Assembly: GCF_014251695.1 (NCBI RefSeq)
Contig: NZ_CP059195.1
Coordinates: forward strand, 418,031 to 482,030
Origin: Blattabacterium cuenoti
GTDB lineage: Bacteria > Bacteroidota > Bacteroidia > Flavobacteriales > Blattabacteriaceae
DNA: 64,000 bases
Direction of reading: 5' to 3'
The notes under the pieces were generated by a model. It was not told the DNA's origin and made no database searches. It worked only from the letters and a program-made list of their open reading frames with translations. The stretch's first letter is position 1. Each line of letters opens with the position of its first letter. Below are positions 10,165-18,478 of the stretch, in pieces. The position numbers were made by a program, and so were the translations under genes.

Positions 10165-10743
10165 TTATAATAGATTCATTATTTTTTTTTCTATAAAAAT
10201 AGAAATTTTTTCTACAGATAAAGAAGCGTTTAATTTTATTAAATTATGTTTACATTTATGATGATTCCATATCATAGATGTTTCTTTATCGTATTCTTTT
10301 ATTCTTCTTTGAACTGTGATAATATCCGTATCATCATCACGATAATCCGTTATTCTTCTTTTGAATAATCTATTGATTATCAAATCTTTTTGAATAAAAA
10401 AATAAAAAATAATATTAATTTTACCTAAACAAAATTCTGTTAATATTTTCTCTAAAGAAAATATTTGATTTTTGGTTCTAGGATATCCATCATAAATAAT
10501 ACCTTTAGCCTTACAATGTTTTTTTATTTCTATATTTAACATATTTGTGGTAATTACATCAGGGACTAATATTCCTTGATTTATATAATAACTCACTAGT
10601 TTTCCTAAATTCGTCTTCCTTTTCATATGATCTCTAAATATCATTCCAGTAGATAGGTGTATGAACCCAAATTTATTTGACATGATTTCAGCTTGAGTCC
10701 CTTTTCCAGAACCCGGTGGGCCAAACAATATAATATGTATCAT
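10165..10743 (-). CDS. adk: adenylate kinase
   Basis: Adenylate kinase interconverts ATP plus AMP with two ADP. From the preferred ATG at 10743 the product is 192 residues and begins MIHIILFGPPGSGKGTQ, the nucleotide-binding P-loop. HLSTGMIFRD contacts AMP and YDGYPRTKNQ is the conserved GFPR-like block, here with Tyr-Pro-Arg. The lid is short, of the non-zinc type, with the arginine-rich RLFKRR and RRIKEYD. A longer in-frame start at 10773 adds ten poorly conserved residues. It lies directly upstream of obg. Confidence 0.95.
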   Translation of the reverse strand: MIHIILFGPPGSGKGTQAEIMSNKFGFIHLSTGMIFRDHMKRKTNLGKLVSYYINQGILVPDVITTNMLNIEIKKHCKAKGIIYDGYPRTKNQIFSLEKILTEFCLGKINIIFYFFIQKDLIINRLFKRRITDYRDDDTDIITVQRRIKEYDKETSMIWNHHKCKHNLIKLNASLSVEKISIFIEKKIMNLL

Positions 10744-10843
10744 AAAATAATAAAAATTATGAATTTTATGCAAAAAAATACAATAGATATATAAATTAAA
10801 TATGTTATGTGTGGAAATATAGAAGAAGTAAGTATATTATTAA

Positions 10844-12244
10844 TTATAAATGAATGGCTTTTCCATAAGCATTAGCTATAGATTCTATAATAGATTCACT
10901 TAATGAAGGATGAGGATGTATACTTCCCAAAATTTCATAGCTTGTTGCTTCTAATTTTCTAGAAACTACCACTTCTGAAATTAAATCTGTAACATGATTC
11001 CCGATCATATGGCATCCTAACCATTCATCATATTTATCATCAAAAATTACTTTTACAAAACCATCAGTATTATTATCAGAAATAGATCTTCCTAAAGCAC
11101 TAAAAGGAAATTTTCCTACTTTTATTTGAAACCCCTTTTTTTTAGATTCTTTTTCTGTATAACCTACTGAAGCTATTTCAGGAAGAGAATAAACACATTT
11201 TGGAATATTATTGTAATCTATTTTTGGAAAATTTAAACCTTTTATATTTTCAATACAATTTATTGCCTCATGTGAGGCTACATGAGCTAAAGAAGGAGTT
11301 TGAATTACATCTCCAATAGCATAATATCCATCTACATTCGTACGATAATTTTCATCAACAACGATAAATCCTTTTTCTATTTGAATCCCTATCTCTTCCA
11401 ATCCAATATATTTAATATTTGGAACGACTCCTATAGCGTATAAAATAGTATCTACTTTTAATACAACATTTTTTTTCAATGATGTTTGAATATCAACTAT
11501 GACTTCACTCTTATCATTATTATAAGTGATTTTATTTATATTGGAAGATATATAATTTTTAATTCCTACTTTATCAAAAGATAATTTCAAATAATCAGAT
11601 ATATCATCATCTCCATTAGGAAATAACTTAGAACATATTTCTATAATTGTTACCTTCGTCCCCATAGAATGATAAAAATAAGCAAATTCCAATCCTATAG
11701 AACCAGAACCTATAATTACCATTTTTTTTGGTAATGAAGATAAGGATAATGCTTCTTTATATGTTATAATTTTTTTTCTATCATATTGAAATTTTGTATC
11801 AACTTTAGGAATTGCACCAGTAGCAATAATAATATGTGAAGCAGAATATTCTCCGATGCTTTTTTCATCTTTAAAAATTTCTATTTTTTTTCTTTTTTTT
11901 AACTGTGCATTTCCATAAATAACATGAATTCCATTTTTTTTCATTAAAAACGAAACTCCTTTTTTTATTTGATCAACGGTTCTTCTACTCTTATCAAGAA
12001 TTTTAGAATAATCTATTTCAAAATCTTTATTTTTTATCCCAAATAATTCTCCATTGTTTTTTATGGATTGTAAAATTTTTGCACTATTCAAAAGTGATTT
12101 GGTAGGAATACATCCCCAGTTTAAACAAACTCCCCCAAGTGAATCTTTTTCCACTACAGCTGTTTTCATTCCAAGTTGTGCAGCACGTATAGAAGCTACA
12201 TAACCTCCTGGTCCACTTCCTAAAATAATAATATCAAAATGCAT
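10844..12244 (-). CDS. lpdA: dihydrolipoyl dehydrogenase
   Basis: This E3 flavoprotein reoxidises dihydrolipoamide in the 2-oxo acid dehydrogenase complexes and the glycine cleavage system. The 466-residue product has the FAD motif GSGPGG at 9-14, the redox disulfide in GGVCLNWGCIPTKS (Cys40, Cys45), a second dinucleotide motif GSGSIGLEFA, the GYYAIGDV block, and the C-terminal HPHPSLSE holding the catalytic His. Length and motifs are intact. The glycine cleavage gene gcvT elsewhere in the window is a likely functional partner. It diverges from the transaldolase gene. Confidence 0.97.
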   Translation of the reverse strand: MHFDIIILGSGPGGYVASIRAAQLGMKTAVVEKDSLGGVCLNWGCIPTKSLLNSAKILQSIKNNGELFGIKNKDFEIDYSKILDKSRRTVDQIKKGVSFLMKKNGIHVIYGNAQLKKRKKIEIFKDEKSIGEYSASHIIIATGAIPKVDTKFQYDRKKIITYKEALSLSSLPKKMVIIGSGSIGLEFAYFYHSMGTKVTIIEICSKLFPNGDDDISDYLKLSFDKVGIKNYISSNINKITYNNDKSEVIVDIQTSLKKNVVLKVDTILYAIGVVPNIKYIGLEEIGIQIEKGFIVVDENYRTNVDGYYAIGDVIQTPSLAHVASHEAINCIENIKGLNFPKIDYNNIPKCVYSLPEIASVGYTEKESKKKGFQIKVGKFPFSALGRSISDNNTDGFVKVIFDDKYDEWLGCHMIGNHVTDLISEVVVSRKLEATSYEILGSIHPHPSLSESIIESIANAYGKAIHL

Positions 12245-12331
12245 AACCGTAATATAAATAAAACATTTAAATTTACAGATTTTTCTTATTTATAAATAAA
12301 AAAGTTATTCTTTTTATTAATGAAAATATTA

Positions 12332-12339
12332 TAAATTTG
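12332..12339 (+). promoter_or_regulatory. putative flavobacterial -7 box upstream of tal
   Basis: TAAATTTG fits the Bacteroidota -7 consensus TAnnTTTG and ends 20 bases before the transaldolase start codon. No clear -33 TTG box stands out in the A+T-rich background, so this is only a candidate. Confidence 0.4.
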
Positions 12340-12359
12340 TATACTATATAGTAGTAATT

Positions 12360-13022
12360 ATGAAGTTTTTTATAGATACAGCTAATTTAAAAGAAATTGA
12401 TGAAGCAAGATCATTAGGTATGTTAGACGGAGTTACAACAAATCCATCTTTAATATCAAAAGAATCTGTTTTCAATCAAAAAGACATTCAGAAACATTAT
12501 ATATCTATATGTCAACGTTTAAAAAATGAAGAAAATCTGAGCGCAGAAATTATTAGTACTGATTATAATAAAATGATTCAAGAAGGAGAAGAACTTTCTT
12601 TTCTACACCCAAAAATTGTGGTAAAAATTCCCATAACGAAAAATGGGATCAAGGCAATTAAATATTTTTCTAATAAAAAAATTAAAACAAATTGTACTCT
12701 AATTTTTTCTACAGGACAAGCTATCCTAGCAGCTAAAGCTGGAGCAAGCTATGTCTCCCCATTTTTAGGGAGATTAGATGATATATCTCATAACGGATTA
12801 AATTTAATCCGAGAAATAAAAAATATATATGAAAATTATCATTTTAAAACAAAAATATTAGCGGCTTCTATACGCCATCCTTTGCATATTATAGAATGTT
12901 CTAAAATTGGAATATATGCTACAACTTCTCCTATAAATGTCATTTATTCTTTATTAAATCATCCATTGACTGATATAGGATTAGATAAATTTATAAAAGA
13001 TTTTCATAGTAAAATAAAATAA
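12360..13022 (+). CDS. tal: transaldolase (small TalC/Fsa-type)
   Basis: The 220-residue protein belongs to the compact transaldolase family. It opens with MKFFIDTANLKEI and DGVTTNPSLISKE, carries the Schiff-base lysine in VVKIPIT (Lys89), and has NCTLIFSTGQAILAAKAGASYVSPF followed by GRLDD. These motifs are shared by transaldolases and fructose-6-phosphate aldolases, so the substrate cannot be settled from sequence alone. A transaldolase in the non-oxidative pentose phosphate pathway is most likely. It stands alone on the plus strand, and its stop abuts the end of rpoZ. Confidence 0.93.
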   Translation: MKFFIDTANLKEIDEARSLGMLDGVTTNPSLISKESVFNQKDIQKHYISICQRLKNEENLSAEIISTDYNKMIQEGEELSFLHPKIVVKIPITKNGIKAIKYFSNKKIKTNCTLIFSTGQAILAAKAGASYVSPFLGRLDDISHNGLNLIREIKNIYENYHFKTKILAASIRHPLHIIECSKIGIYATTSPINVIYSLLNHPLTDIGLDKFIKDFHSKIK

Positions 13023-13349
13023 TCAAATTTTTATTTTTCCATCTAATAAATATTGAATAGAAATAGATGTAGATTTTGGAAGTTTTTCATATAATTTTGA
13101 TAATTCGATTTGTTCTTTATTTTCAAAAATTTCTTCTAGATTATTTTTATTCATAAAATTGAATTCTTCTAATTTAGTATACAAATCTTCTTTAATTTTA
13201 TTGTTAATTTTTTGACTTATATTTTCTAATATACATATAGTTTCATATATATTTTTTCCCGATTTTTTTTCCATCTGAATACGATCTATAGTTTCCGTAT
13301 TTATTGGAGCATTAATATCTCTTAAAAAATTCATAGAATTTACAATCAT
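13023..13349 (-). CDS. rpoZ: DNA-directed RNA polymerase omega subunit (Bacteroidota type)
   Basis: The 108-residue protein matches the Bacteroidota RpoZ/K family. It has a variable N terminus, then GKNIYETICILENISQKIN, a charged helix, NLEEIFENKEQIELSKLYEKLPKS and a DGKIKI end. Omega helps beta-prime fold and join the RNA polymerase core, and rpoB and rpoC are also in this window. Its ATG overlaps the stop of the bamD remnant as ATGA. That coupling (bamD followed by rpoZ) is a familiar Bacteroidota arrangement and supports both calls. Confidence 0.85.
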   Translation of the reverse strand: MIVNSMNFLRDINAPINTETIDRIQMEKKSGKNIYETICILENISQKINNKIKEDLYTKLEEFNFMNKNNLEEIFENKEQIELSKLYEKLPKSTSISIQYLLDGKIKI

Positions 13350-13871
13350 TTTAATTTCTTATATAAAACCTTTAGTTTTTTTACATTAAAAGAATACGGA
13401 AAATTTTTCATATATTCTTCATATGATTTTATAAAATCTTTTTTTTTAGAAAGTTGATATTGATATACGCAAATTTTATACATAACTTTTTCTTTGAAAT
13501 GACTTTTTGGAAAATCATTAATAAGATCTTTAAAATAAATTAAAGAAGCTTGATATCTTTGCATTAAAAAATAAGAATTGGCTATACAATAATTTTTTTT
13601 CTCTATTTTTGTTAATAAATTATTAAGCAACCTATAAGCTTCTTTAGCTTTTATACTATCAGAATATTCTTTAATGAATTGATTAAATTCGTTAATTGCA
13701 ATATTTTTTTTTGTTTAAAATTTAAATAAAGACGAAAGATAACAACGTTTTTCAAATTCCTTTAATGCATCCTACTCTGATAAAACCGATTTTTTTTTCT
13801 ATAAAAAAAGAACATCCTTCAAAAAGAAAATTAATAAATAATGCTAATTTCAAAAAAAGAATTCTAATCAT
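13346..13871 (-). pseudogene. bamD: eroded outer-membrane assembly lipoprotein bamD
   Basis: BamD is the TPR lipoprotein partner of BamA in outer-membrane protein assembly. An intact C-terminal piece (13346-13630, TTG in frame) reads as TPR helices: KIEKKNYCIANSYFLMQRY, then YFKDLINDFPKSHFKEKVM and a final SYEEYMKNFP. The same frame extends upstream through INEFNQFIKEYSDSIKAKEAY but meets stops near 13720 and 13771. A separate 39-codon frame from ATG 13871 gives a lipoprotein-like leader ending FEGC. The whole region is about 525 bases against about 800 for a normal bamD, so an internal deletion plus stops is likely. Whether the C-terminal piece is still made is unknown. Confidence 0.62.
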
Positions 13872-14370
13872 AATTTTTTTTTTTATGAAAGTTTTTCATG
13901 TCTTTATCCAATAAATATAAACCTCCTTTATCTTCTCCTATTAATTCTATTTTATCTAAAATCATTTTACTTAAAGCCTCTTCTTCAATTTGTTCTTCAA
14001 TATACCATTGCAAAAAATGATATGTAAAAAAATCTTTTTCTTGTAAAGAAATTTCGACTAAAAAATTAATTTCTTTGGAAATTTTTTTTTCATGTTCAAA
14101 TAATTTTGTAAACAATTCTTTTAAAGATAGGGATGTTACATTTATCATTGATATATTATTCAAAATAACATTTCCTCCTCTTTTATTAATATATCTAATA
14201 ATTTTTAACATATGGATTCTTTCCTCATTAGAATGATCATATAAAAATTCAGAGATACCTTCGTAACCTTTTCTCTCTACCCAAGATGCCATAGATAAAT
14301 ATAATTGAGAAGATTCTGATTCTCTGTTTAACTGTCTAGTTAACCCTTTTTGTATTTTTTCACTTATCAT
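13864..14370 (-). CDS. ftnA: ferritin (non-haem, bacterial FtnA-type)
   Basis: Ferritin stores iron as a 24-subunit cage and oxidises ferrous iron at a di-iron centre. From ATG 14370 the product is 168 residues and starts MISEKIQKGLTRQLNRE. Ferroxidase ligands are visible: Glu in NRESESSQLYLSMASW, the Glu-Glu-x-x-His of SNEERIHMLK, and the QWYIEEQIEEEAL helix. A longer TTG start at 14379 would overlap dapA. The C terminus ends with HKKKNYD, encoded by an 11-base A run. Its 3' end overlaps the leader codons of the bamD remnant. Confidence 0.95.
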   Translation of the reverse strand: MISEKIQKGLTRQLNRESESSQLYLSMASWVERKGYEGISEFLYDHSNEERIHMLKIIRYINKRGGNVILNNISMINVTSLSLKELFTKLFEHEKKISKEINFLVEISLQEKDFFTYHFLQWYIEEQIEEEALSKMILDKIELIGEDKGGLYLLDKDMKNFHKKKNYD

Positions 14371-14375
14371 ATTTT

Positions 14376-15269
14376 TCAATCACTTATTTTATTAATTTGT
14401 TCTAAAAAATACAACATTTTTTCTCTTAAAATTTTAGTTCCAACTAATAATGGTAATCTAACATATGGATCACATATTCCTATTACATCTAAAAAAGTTT
14501 TAATCCCTGTAGGATTCCCTTCTTCATAAATAAGATCTATTATTTTAATAATTTTATAAAAAATAGAAAAAGCTTTTTTCACATTATTATCCCTTGCAAA
14601 AGATATCATCTTAGAAATTTTATCAGGAAATCCTTGAGCAATGACGGAAATCACACCTTCTCCTCCACCTAATATAACAGGCAAAGTTATAAAATCGTCT
14701 CCTGATATGACACTAAAATTTTCTGGTTTATGCTTAATAATTTTATAAGATTGTAAAATATTTCCAGAAGCTTCTTTTATCCCAATTATATTATTAAAAT
14801 CATAAGCTAAACGTAAAACAGTCTCCGGTATAATATTAGATCCTGTTCTTTTAGGAACATTATATAGAATAATATCTCCCTCTGTACAATTTACAATAGA
14901 TTTGAAATGTTGATATATTCCCTCCTGAGAGGGAGTATTATAATAAGGAGATACTGAAAGAATAGCATAAAAATCTGATAAGTTTTTTATGCTATTTATT
15001 TCTTTTATAACATCTTTCGTATTATTTCCTCCGATTCCCAATATTAAAGGAAGTTGTTTATAATTAGCATTTTGAATGCATTTTACAATATCACATCTTT
15101 CTTCATTGTTTAATGTAGCTGTTTCTGCTGTAGTCCCCAATGCAACCAGATAATCAACATTATTATCCAAAACATATTTTACAAGCCTTTGAAGTCCATT
15201 GAAGTCAACTTTTCCATCCTCTTTAAAAGGAGTAACTAACGCTACACCTGTTCCATATAATTTTTTCAT
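14376..15269 (-). CDS. dapA: 4-hydroxy-tetrahydrodipicolinate synthase
   Basis: DapA condenses aspartate semialdehyde with pyruvate, the first committed step to diaminopimelate and lysine. The 297-residue (beta/alpha)8 protein shows GTGVALVTPF at the start, LGTTAETATL, the catalytic Tyr in ILYNVPKRTGSNI, and the Schiff-base Lys165 in IGIKEASGN. GDDFITLPVILGGGEGVISV follows. All key residues are present. Retention fits peptidoglycan needs and amino-acid provisioning by a nutritional symbiont. Its upstream region (15289-15312) holds an A+T-rich dyad. Confidence 0.97.
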   Translation of the reverse strand: MKKLYGTGVALVTPFKEDGKVDFNGLQRLVKYVLDNNVDYLVALGTTAETATLNNEERCDIVKCIQNANYKQLPLILGIGGNNTKDVIKEINSIKNLSDFYAILSVSPYYNTPSQEGIYQHFKSIVNCTEGDIILYNVPKRTGSNIIPETVLRLAYDFNNIIGIKEASGNILQSYKIIKHKPENFSVISGDDFITLPVILGGGEGVISVIAQGFPDKISKMISFARDNNVKKAFSIFYKIIKIIDLIYEEGNPTGIKTFLDVIGICDPYVRLPLLVGTKILREKMLYFLEQINKISD

Positions 15270-15394
15270 AGATTAGTTTACTACATTTTATATTTATTAT
15301 ATGATAAATATAATTGTTATTTCATGTTTATTTAATCACAATATTGTAAAAAAAAATAAAAACAGATGTAAGCGCAATAAACACAAAACAAAGA

Positions 15395-15667
15395 CTAATA
15401 ATCTCTTTTTGCTCTCGGCCTAGCTGCAGATACAATAATATTTCTACCCATAAATTCTGTTCCATTCAATTTTTCTATAGCTTGTTTAGCGTTTTCTTCA
15501 TTAGACATCTCTATAAATCCAAATCCTTTACTTCTTCTGCTTGATGTAGATTCATCAAAAATTATCTTTGCATGAGTAACTTCTCCCACAGATTCAAAAT
15601 ATTTTTTCAATTCTTGTTCTGTCATATCATAAGATAAATTCCCTACGTATAGTTTCGTATTGTCCAT
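15395..15667 (-). CDS. RNA-binding protein with a single RRM domain
   Basis: From ATG 15667 the 90-residue product is one RNA recognition motif. RNP2 KLYVGNLSYD is at about 4-13 and RNP1 SKGFGFIEM at about 45-53, with the closing GRNIIVSAARPRAKRDY basic tail. Such small RRM proteins are common in Bacteroidota and cyanobacteria, often cold- or stress-linked, but the RNA target here is unknown. A longer in-frame start at 15739 lacks conservation. A TAAATTTG box lies 25 bases upstream of the chosen start. Confidence 0.9.
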   Translation of the reverse strand: MDNTKLYVGNLSYDMTEQELKKYFESVGEVTHAKIIFDESTSSRRSKGFGFIEMSNEENAKQAIEKLNGTEFMGRNIIVSAARPRAKRDY

Positions 15668-15691
15668 ATTAAAAATAAATTGTTTTAAAAG

Positions 15692-15699
15692 CAAATTTA
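15692..15699 (-). promoter_or_regulatory. putative -7 box for the RRM gene
   Basis: On the minus strand the bases read TAAATTTG, matching TAnnTTTG, with the start codon beginning 25 bases downstream of its last base. It is the same octamer as at the tal and lipoprotein genes. Confidence 0.42.
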
Positions 15700-15817
15700 T
15701 AGAAATATTTTTTCTAAAAAAGAAAAATATATTATTCAAACCTAAAAGAAATTTAAATAATGATTTTTTTTATTTAAAAAAAAAGACTTAAAAATAAAAT
15801 TTTTTGAATTTTTGTGT

Positions 15818-15825
15818 TAGATTTG
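15818..15825 (+). promoter_or_regulatory. putative -7 box for pncB
   Basis: TAGATTTG matches TAnnTTTG and lies 38 bases before the pncB start codon in the divergent region between the RRM gene and pncB. The same octamer precedes the DUF3276 gene. Confidence 0.4.
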
Positions 15826-15863
15826 AAAATTCTTTTTTTTAATAATTATAAAAAACACCTTTA

Positions 15864-17036
15864 ATGAATAATTTTTCTATTATATCATCATTATTGGATA
15901 ATGATTTTTATAAATTTACAATGCAAAATGCTGTAATTAAGTTATTTCCATTAGCAAAAGCTAAATATGAATTTATAAATAGAGGACAACATTCTTTTCC
16001 TAAAAATTTTGATAAAATTCTGAAAGAAAATTTAAATAAAATGGCTTATTTAAAACTTTCAAATGAAGAAAGGATTTTTTTAGAAAAAAATTGTCCTTAT
16101 TTAGATTCTTCTTATTTAGATTTTTTAAATAAATACCAATATAATCCAAAAGAAGTAAATATTTTTCAAAGAGGAGAAAATATACAAATGCATATAGAAG
16201 GACTATGGAGTCGGACTATATTATGGGAAGTTCCTTTGATGGCCATTATATCTGAATTATATTATAAATTAACAAAAAGACAGAAAATATCAGAAAAAAA
16301 AATTACAAGTATAACAAAAGAAAAATTAAATAAATATAAAAAATTACAAGTAAAAATTGGAGAATTTGGAACTAGAAGAAGATTTTCTTATAAAGTACAT
16401 AAATTAGTTCTAAAAACGTTAACAGAAGAAGGGACCCCATTTTTTATGGGAAGCAGTAATGTTCATCTTTCTCATATTTTTTCAAAAAAACCAATAGGGA
16501 CACAAGGACACGAATGGGTCATGTTTCATGCAGCAAAATATGGATTTCGTATAGCAGATCGCATAGCAATGGAAAATTGGTTTAATATTTATAAAGGGAA
16601 TTTAGGAATAGCTTTATCTGACACATATACTTCTCCAATTTTTTTCAAAAATTTTAATAAACAATTTTCAAATATTTTTAAGGGAATTAGACATGATAGT
16701 GGAGATCCCATTTTTTTCACTAAAGAAACAATAAAACATTACAAAAAATTTAAAATAAATCCTATAAGAAAAAAAATCATATTTTCAGATAATCTTGATC
16801 CATGTAAAGTCGCTTATATTTCTTCTTTCTGTAAAAATAAAATAAACACTTGTTTTGGTATAGGAACCAATTTTACTAATGATGTAGGTTTACCTTCTAT
16901 GAAAATTGTTATAAAAATGGTAAAAGCTCTTCCAGAAAAAAAATGGATATCAGTGGTAAAACTTTCAAATATAAAAGAAAAATCTACAGGAGAAAAAAAT
17001 ATGATTTGTTTTGCTAAAAAAATTCTTCATATATAA
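15864..17036 (+). CDS. pncB: nicotinate phosphoribosyltransferase
   Basis: PncB makes nicotinate mononucleotide from nicotinate and PRPP, a salvage entry to NAD. The 390-residue product begins with LLDNDFYKFTMQNAV, then YEFINRG, KIGEFGTRRRFSYKVH, SSNVHLSHIFSKKPIGTQGHEW (the regulatory His region) and KGIRHDSGDP. These are the ordered motifs of the PncB family at normal length. It is monocistronic or the first gene of a run continuing into miaB. The short gap after it contains a dyad shared with the groESL upstream region. Confidence 0.96.
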   Translation: MNNFSIISSLLDNDFYKFTMQNAVIKLFPLAKAKYEFINRGQHSFPKNFDKILKENLNKMAYLKLSNEERIFLEKNCPYLDSSYLDFLNKYQYNPKEVNIFQRGENIQMHIEGLWSRTILWEVPLMAIISELYYKLTKRQKISEKKITSITKEKLNKYKKLQVKIGEFGTRRRFSYKVHKLVLKTLTEEGTPFFMGSSNVHLSHIFSKKPIGTQGHEWVMFHAAKYGFRIADRIAMENWFNIYKGNLGIALSDTYTSPIFFKNFNKQFSNIFKGIRHDSGDPIFFTKETIKHYKKFKINPIRKKIIFSDNLDPCKVAYISSFCKNKINTCFGIGTNFTNDVGLPSMKIVIKMVKALPEKKWISVVKLSNIKEKSTGEKNMICFAKKILHI

Positions 17037-17058
17037 TGTATAAAATAGTTTTTTATTC

Positions 17059-17078
17059 ATGACATAATGACATTATGT
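17059..17078 (+). promoter_or_regulatory. dyad/direct-repeat motif in the miaB leader (copy A)
   Basis: ATGACATAATGACATT at 17059-17074 shares 14 of 16 bases with ATGTCATTATGACATT at 20468-20483 upstream of groES. Here the half-site ATGACAT occurs twice in direct order. ACATAATG and CATTATGT also form an 8-bp inverted repeat around position 17070. It may be a transcription-factor site, though a weak RNA hairpin is an alternative. Confidence 0.4.
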
Positions 17079-17102
17079 ATTTTTATTGTATATATTATGC
17101 AT

Positions 17103-18446
17103 ATGAAAAATAAAAGTTTTTATATTGAAAATTATGGTTGTCAAATGAATATAGCAGATAGTGATATTATCACTTATATTTTATTGAATAATGGTTTTAT
17201 TTTATCTGAAAATTTAAATCAAGCAAACATAATTTTGATAAACGCATGTTCTATTCGACAAAACGCTGAATTTACCTTAAAAAAAAGATTAGAACAATTA
17301 AAATTTATTAAAAAAAGAAGACCAATTTGGATTGGAATTGTAGGATGTTTTTCAAAAGAAATAAAAAAATTTTTTTTACAAAAAAAAATAGTAGATTTTT
17401 TTGTCAATCCAGATTCTTATAGAGAAATACCTAATTTTATTTATTATTCTATAATGGGGAAACAATATCCTTATGTTGCTAGAAAAAACAATGAAACTTA
17501 TGCGGATATAAGTTTTGTAAAAAAAATAAACCCAAATCATAAAAAAATAACAACTTTTTTAAGTATAACAAGAGGTTGTAATAACATGTGCACATTTTGT
17601 ATAGTCCCTTTTACCAGAGGAAGAGAAAGAAGTAGCGATCCATATTATATTATTGAGGAATGTAAACGTTTATATCATAATGGATTTAAAGAAATCACTC
17701 TTTTAGGACAAAATGTAGATTCTTATCTATGGATAGGAACAGATATGATGAAAAAAAATATTGTAGATTTTTCTAAACTTTTAGATCTTATAGCTAAAGA
17801 AATCCCTTTTATGAGAATTAGATTTTCTACATCAAACCCTCATGATATGTCTAATGAAGTCCTAAAAGTAATTTCTAAACATAGAAATATTTGCAAACAT
17901 ATTCATTTACCTGTACAATCTGGAAGTAATAAAATGCTAAAATTAATGAATAGAAAATATACACGGGAAAAATATCTTTTGTTGGTAAAAAAAATTAAAA
18001 GTATTATTCCAGAATGTTCTATTTCTCATGATATTATGACTGGATTTTGTAATGAAAATGAAGAAGATCATCAGAAAACTATAAGTTTAATGAATGAAAT
18101 CAAATATAATTATGGATATATGTTTTCTTATTCTCCTAGACCTGGAACTTATGCATATAGAAAATTAAAGGATAATGTTCCTGTCAATATCAAAAAAAGA
18201 CGATTAAAAGAAATTATTGATTTACAAAGAAATCATTCATTGTATAGAATGCAAGAGCATTTAGATAAAATAGAAGAAGTTTTAATAGAAGGAGAATCAA
18301 AAAAAAATAATCAATATTGGTATGGAAGAAATACACAAAATATAATAGTAGTTTTTCCTAAAAAATACTTAAATATTGGGGATTTAGTTTATGTAAAAAT
18401 AATAGATACCACATCTGCAACTTTAATAGGAAAACATTGCAAATGA
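17103..18446 (+). CDS. miaB: tRNA-2-methylthio-N6-dimethylallyladenosine synthase MiaB
   Basis: MiaB is a radical-SAM enzyme adding the methylthio group to i6A37 of tRNAs reading UNN codons. MiaA, which makes i6A, is also in this window. From ATG 17103 the product is 447 residues. The N-terminal iron-sulfur Cys residues lie in ENYGCQMN, NACSIRQNAE and VGCFSK. The radical SAM triad is in RGCNNMCTFCIVPF (Cys159, 163, 166), followed by LLGQNVDSY and a C-terminal TRAM domain. An in-frame ATG at 17097 is nearly as likely. Starts further upstream would run through the shared dyad. Confidence 0.96.
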   Translation: MKNKSFYIENYGCQMNIADSDIITYILLNNGFILSENLNQANIILINACSIRQNAEFTLKKRLEQLKFIKKRRPIWIGIVGCFSKEIKKFFLQKKIVDFFVNPDSYREIPNFIYYSIMGKQYPYVARKNNETYADISFVKKINPNHKKITTFLSITRGCNNMCTFCIVPFTRGRERSSDPYYIIEECKRLYHNGFKEITLLGQNVDSYLWIGTDMMKKNIVDFSKLLDLIAKEIPFMRIRFSTSNPHDMSNEVLKVISKHRNICKHIHLPVQSGSNKMLKLMNRKYTREKYLLLVKKIKSIIPECSISHDIMTGFCNENEEDHQKTISLMNEIKYNYGYMFSYSPRPGTYAYRKLKDNVPVNIKKRRLKEIIDLQRNHSLYRMQEHLDKIEEVLIEGESKKNNQYWYGRNTQNIIVVFPKKYLNIGDLVYVKIIDTTSATLIGKHCK

Positions 18447-18478
18447 TGTAAAAAAAAGATGTAAAAAAAAATAAAAAC

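Noticed and set aside
17067-17102. Longer miaB start (MTLCIFIVYIM)
   Set aside because: The extension is not conserved in the family and runs through a dyad, so ATG 17103 (or 17097) is preferred.
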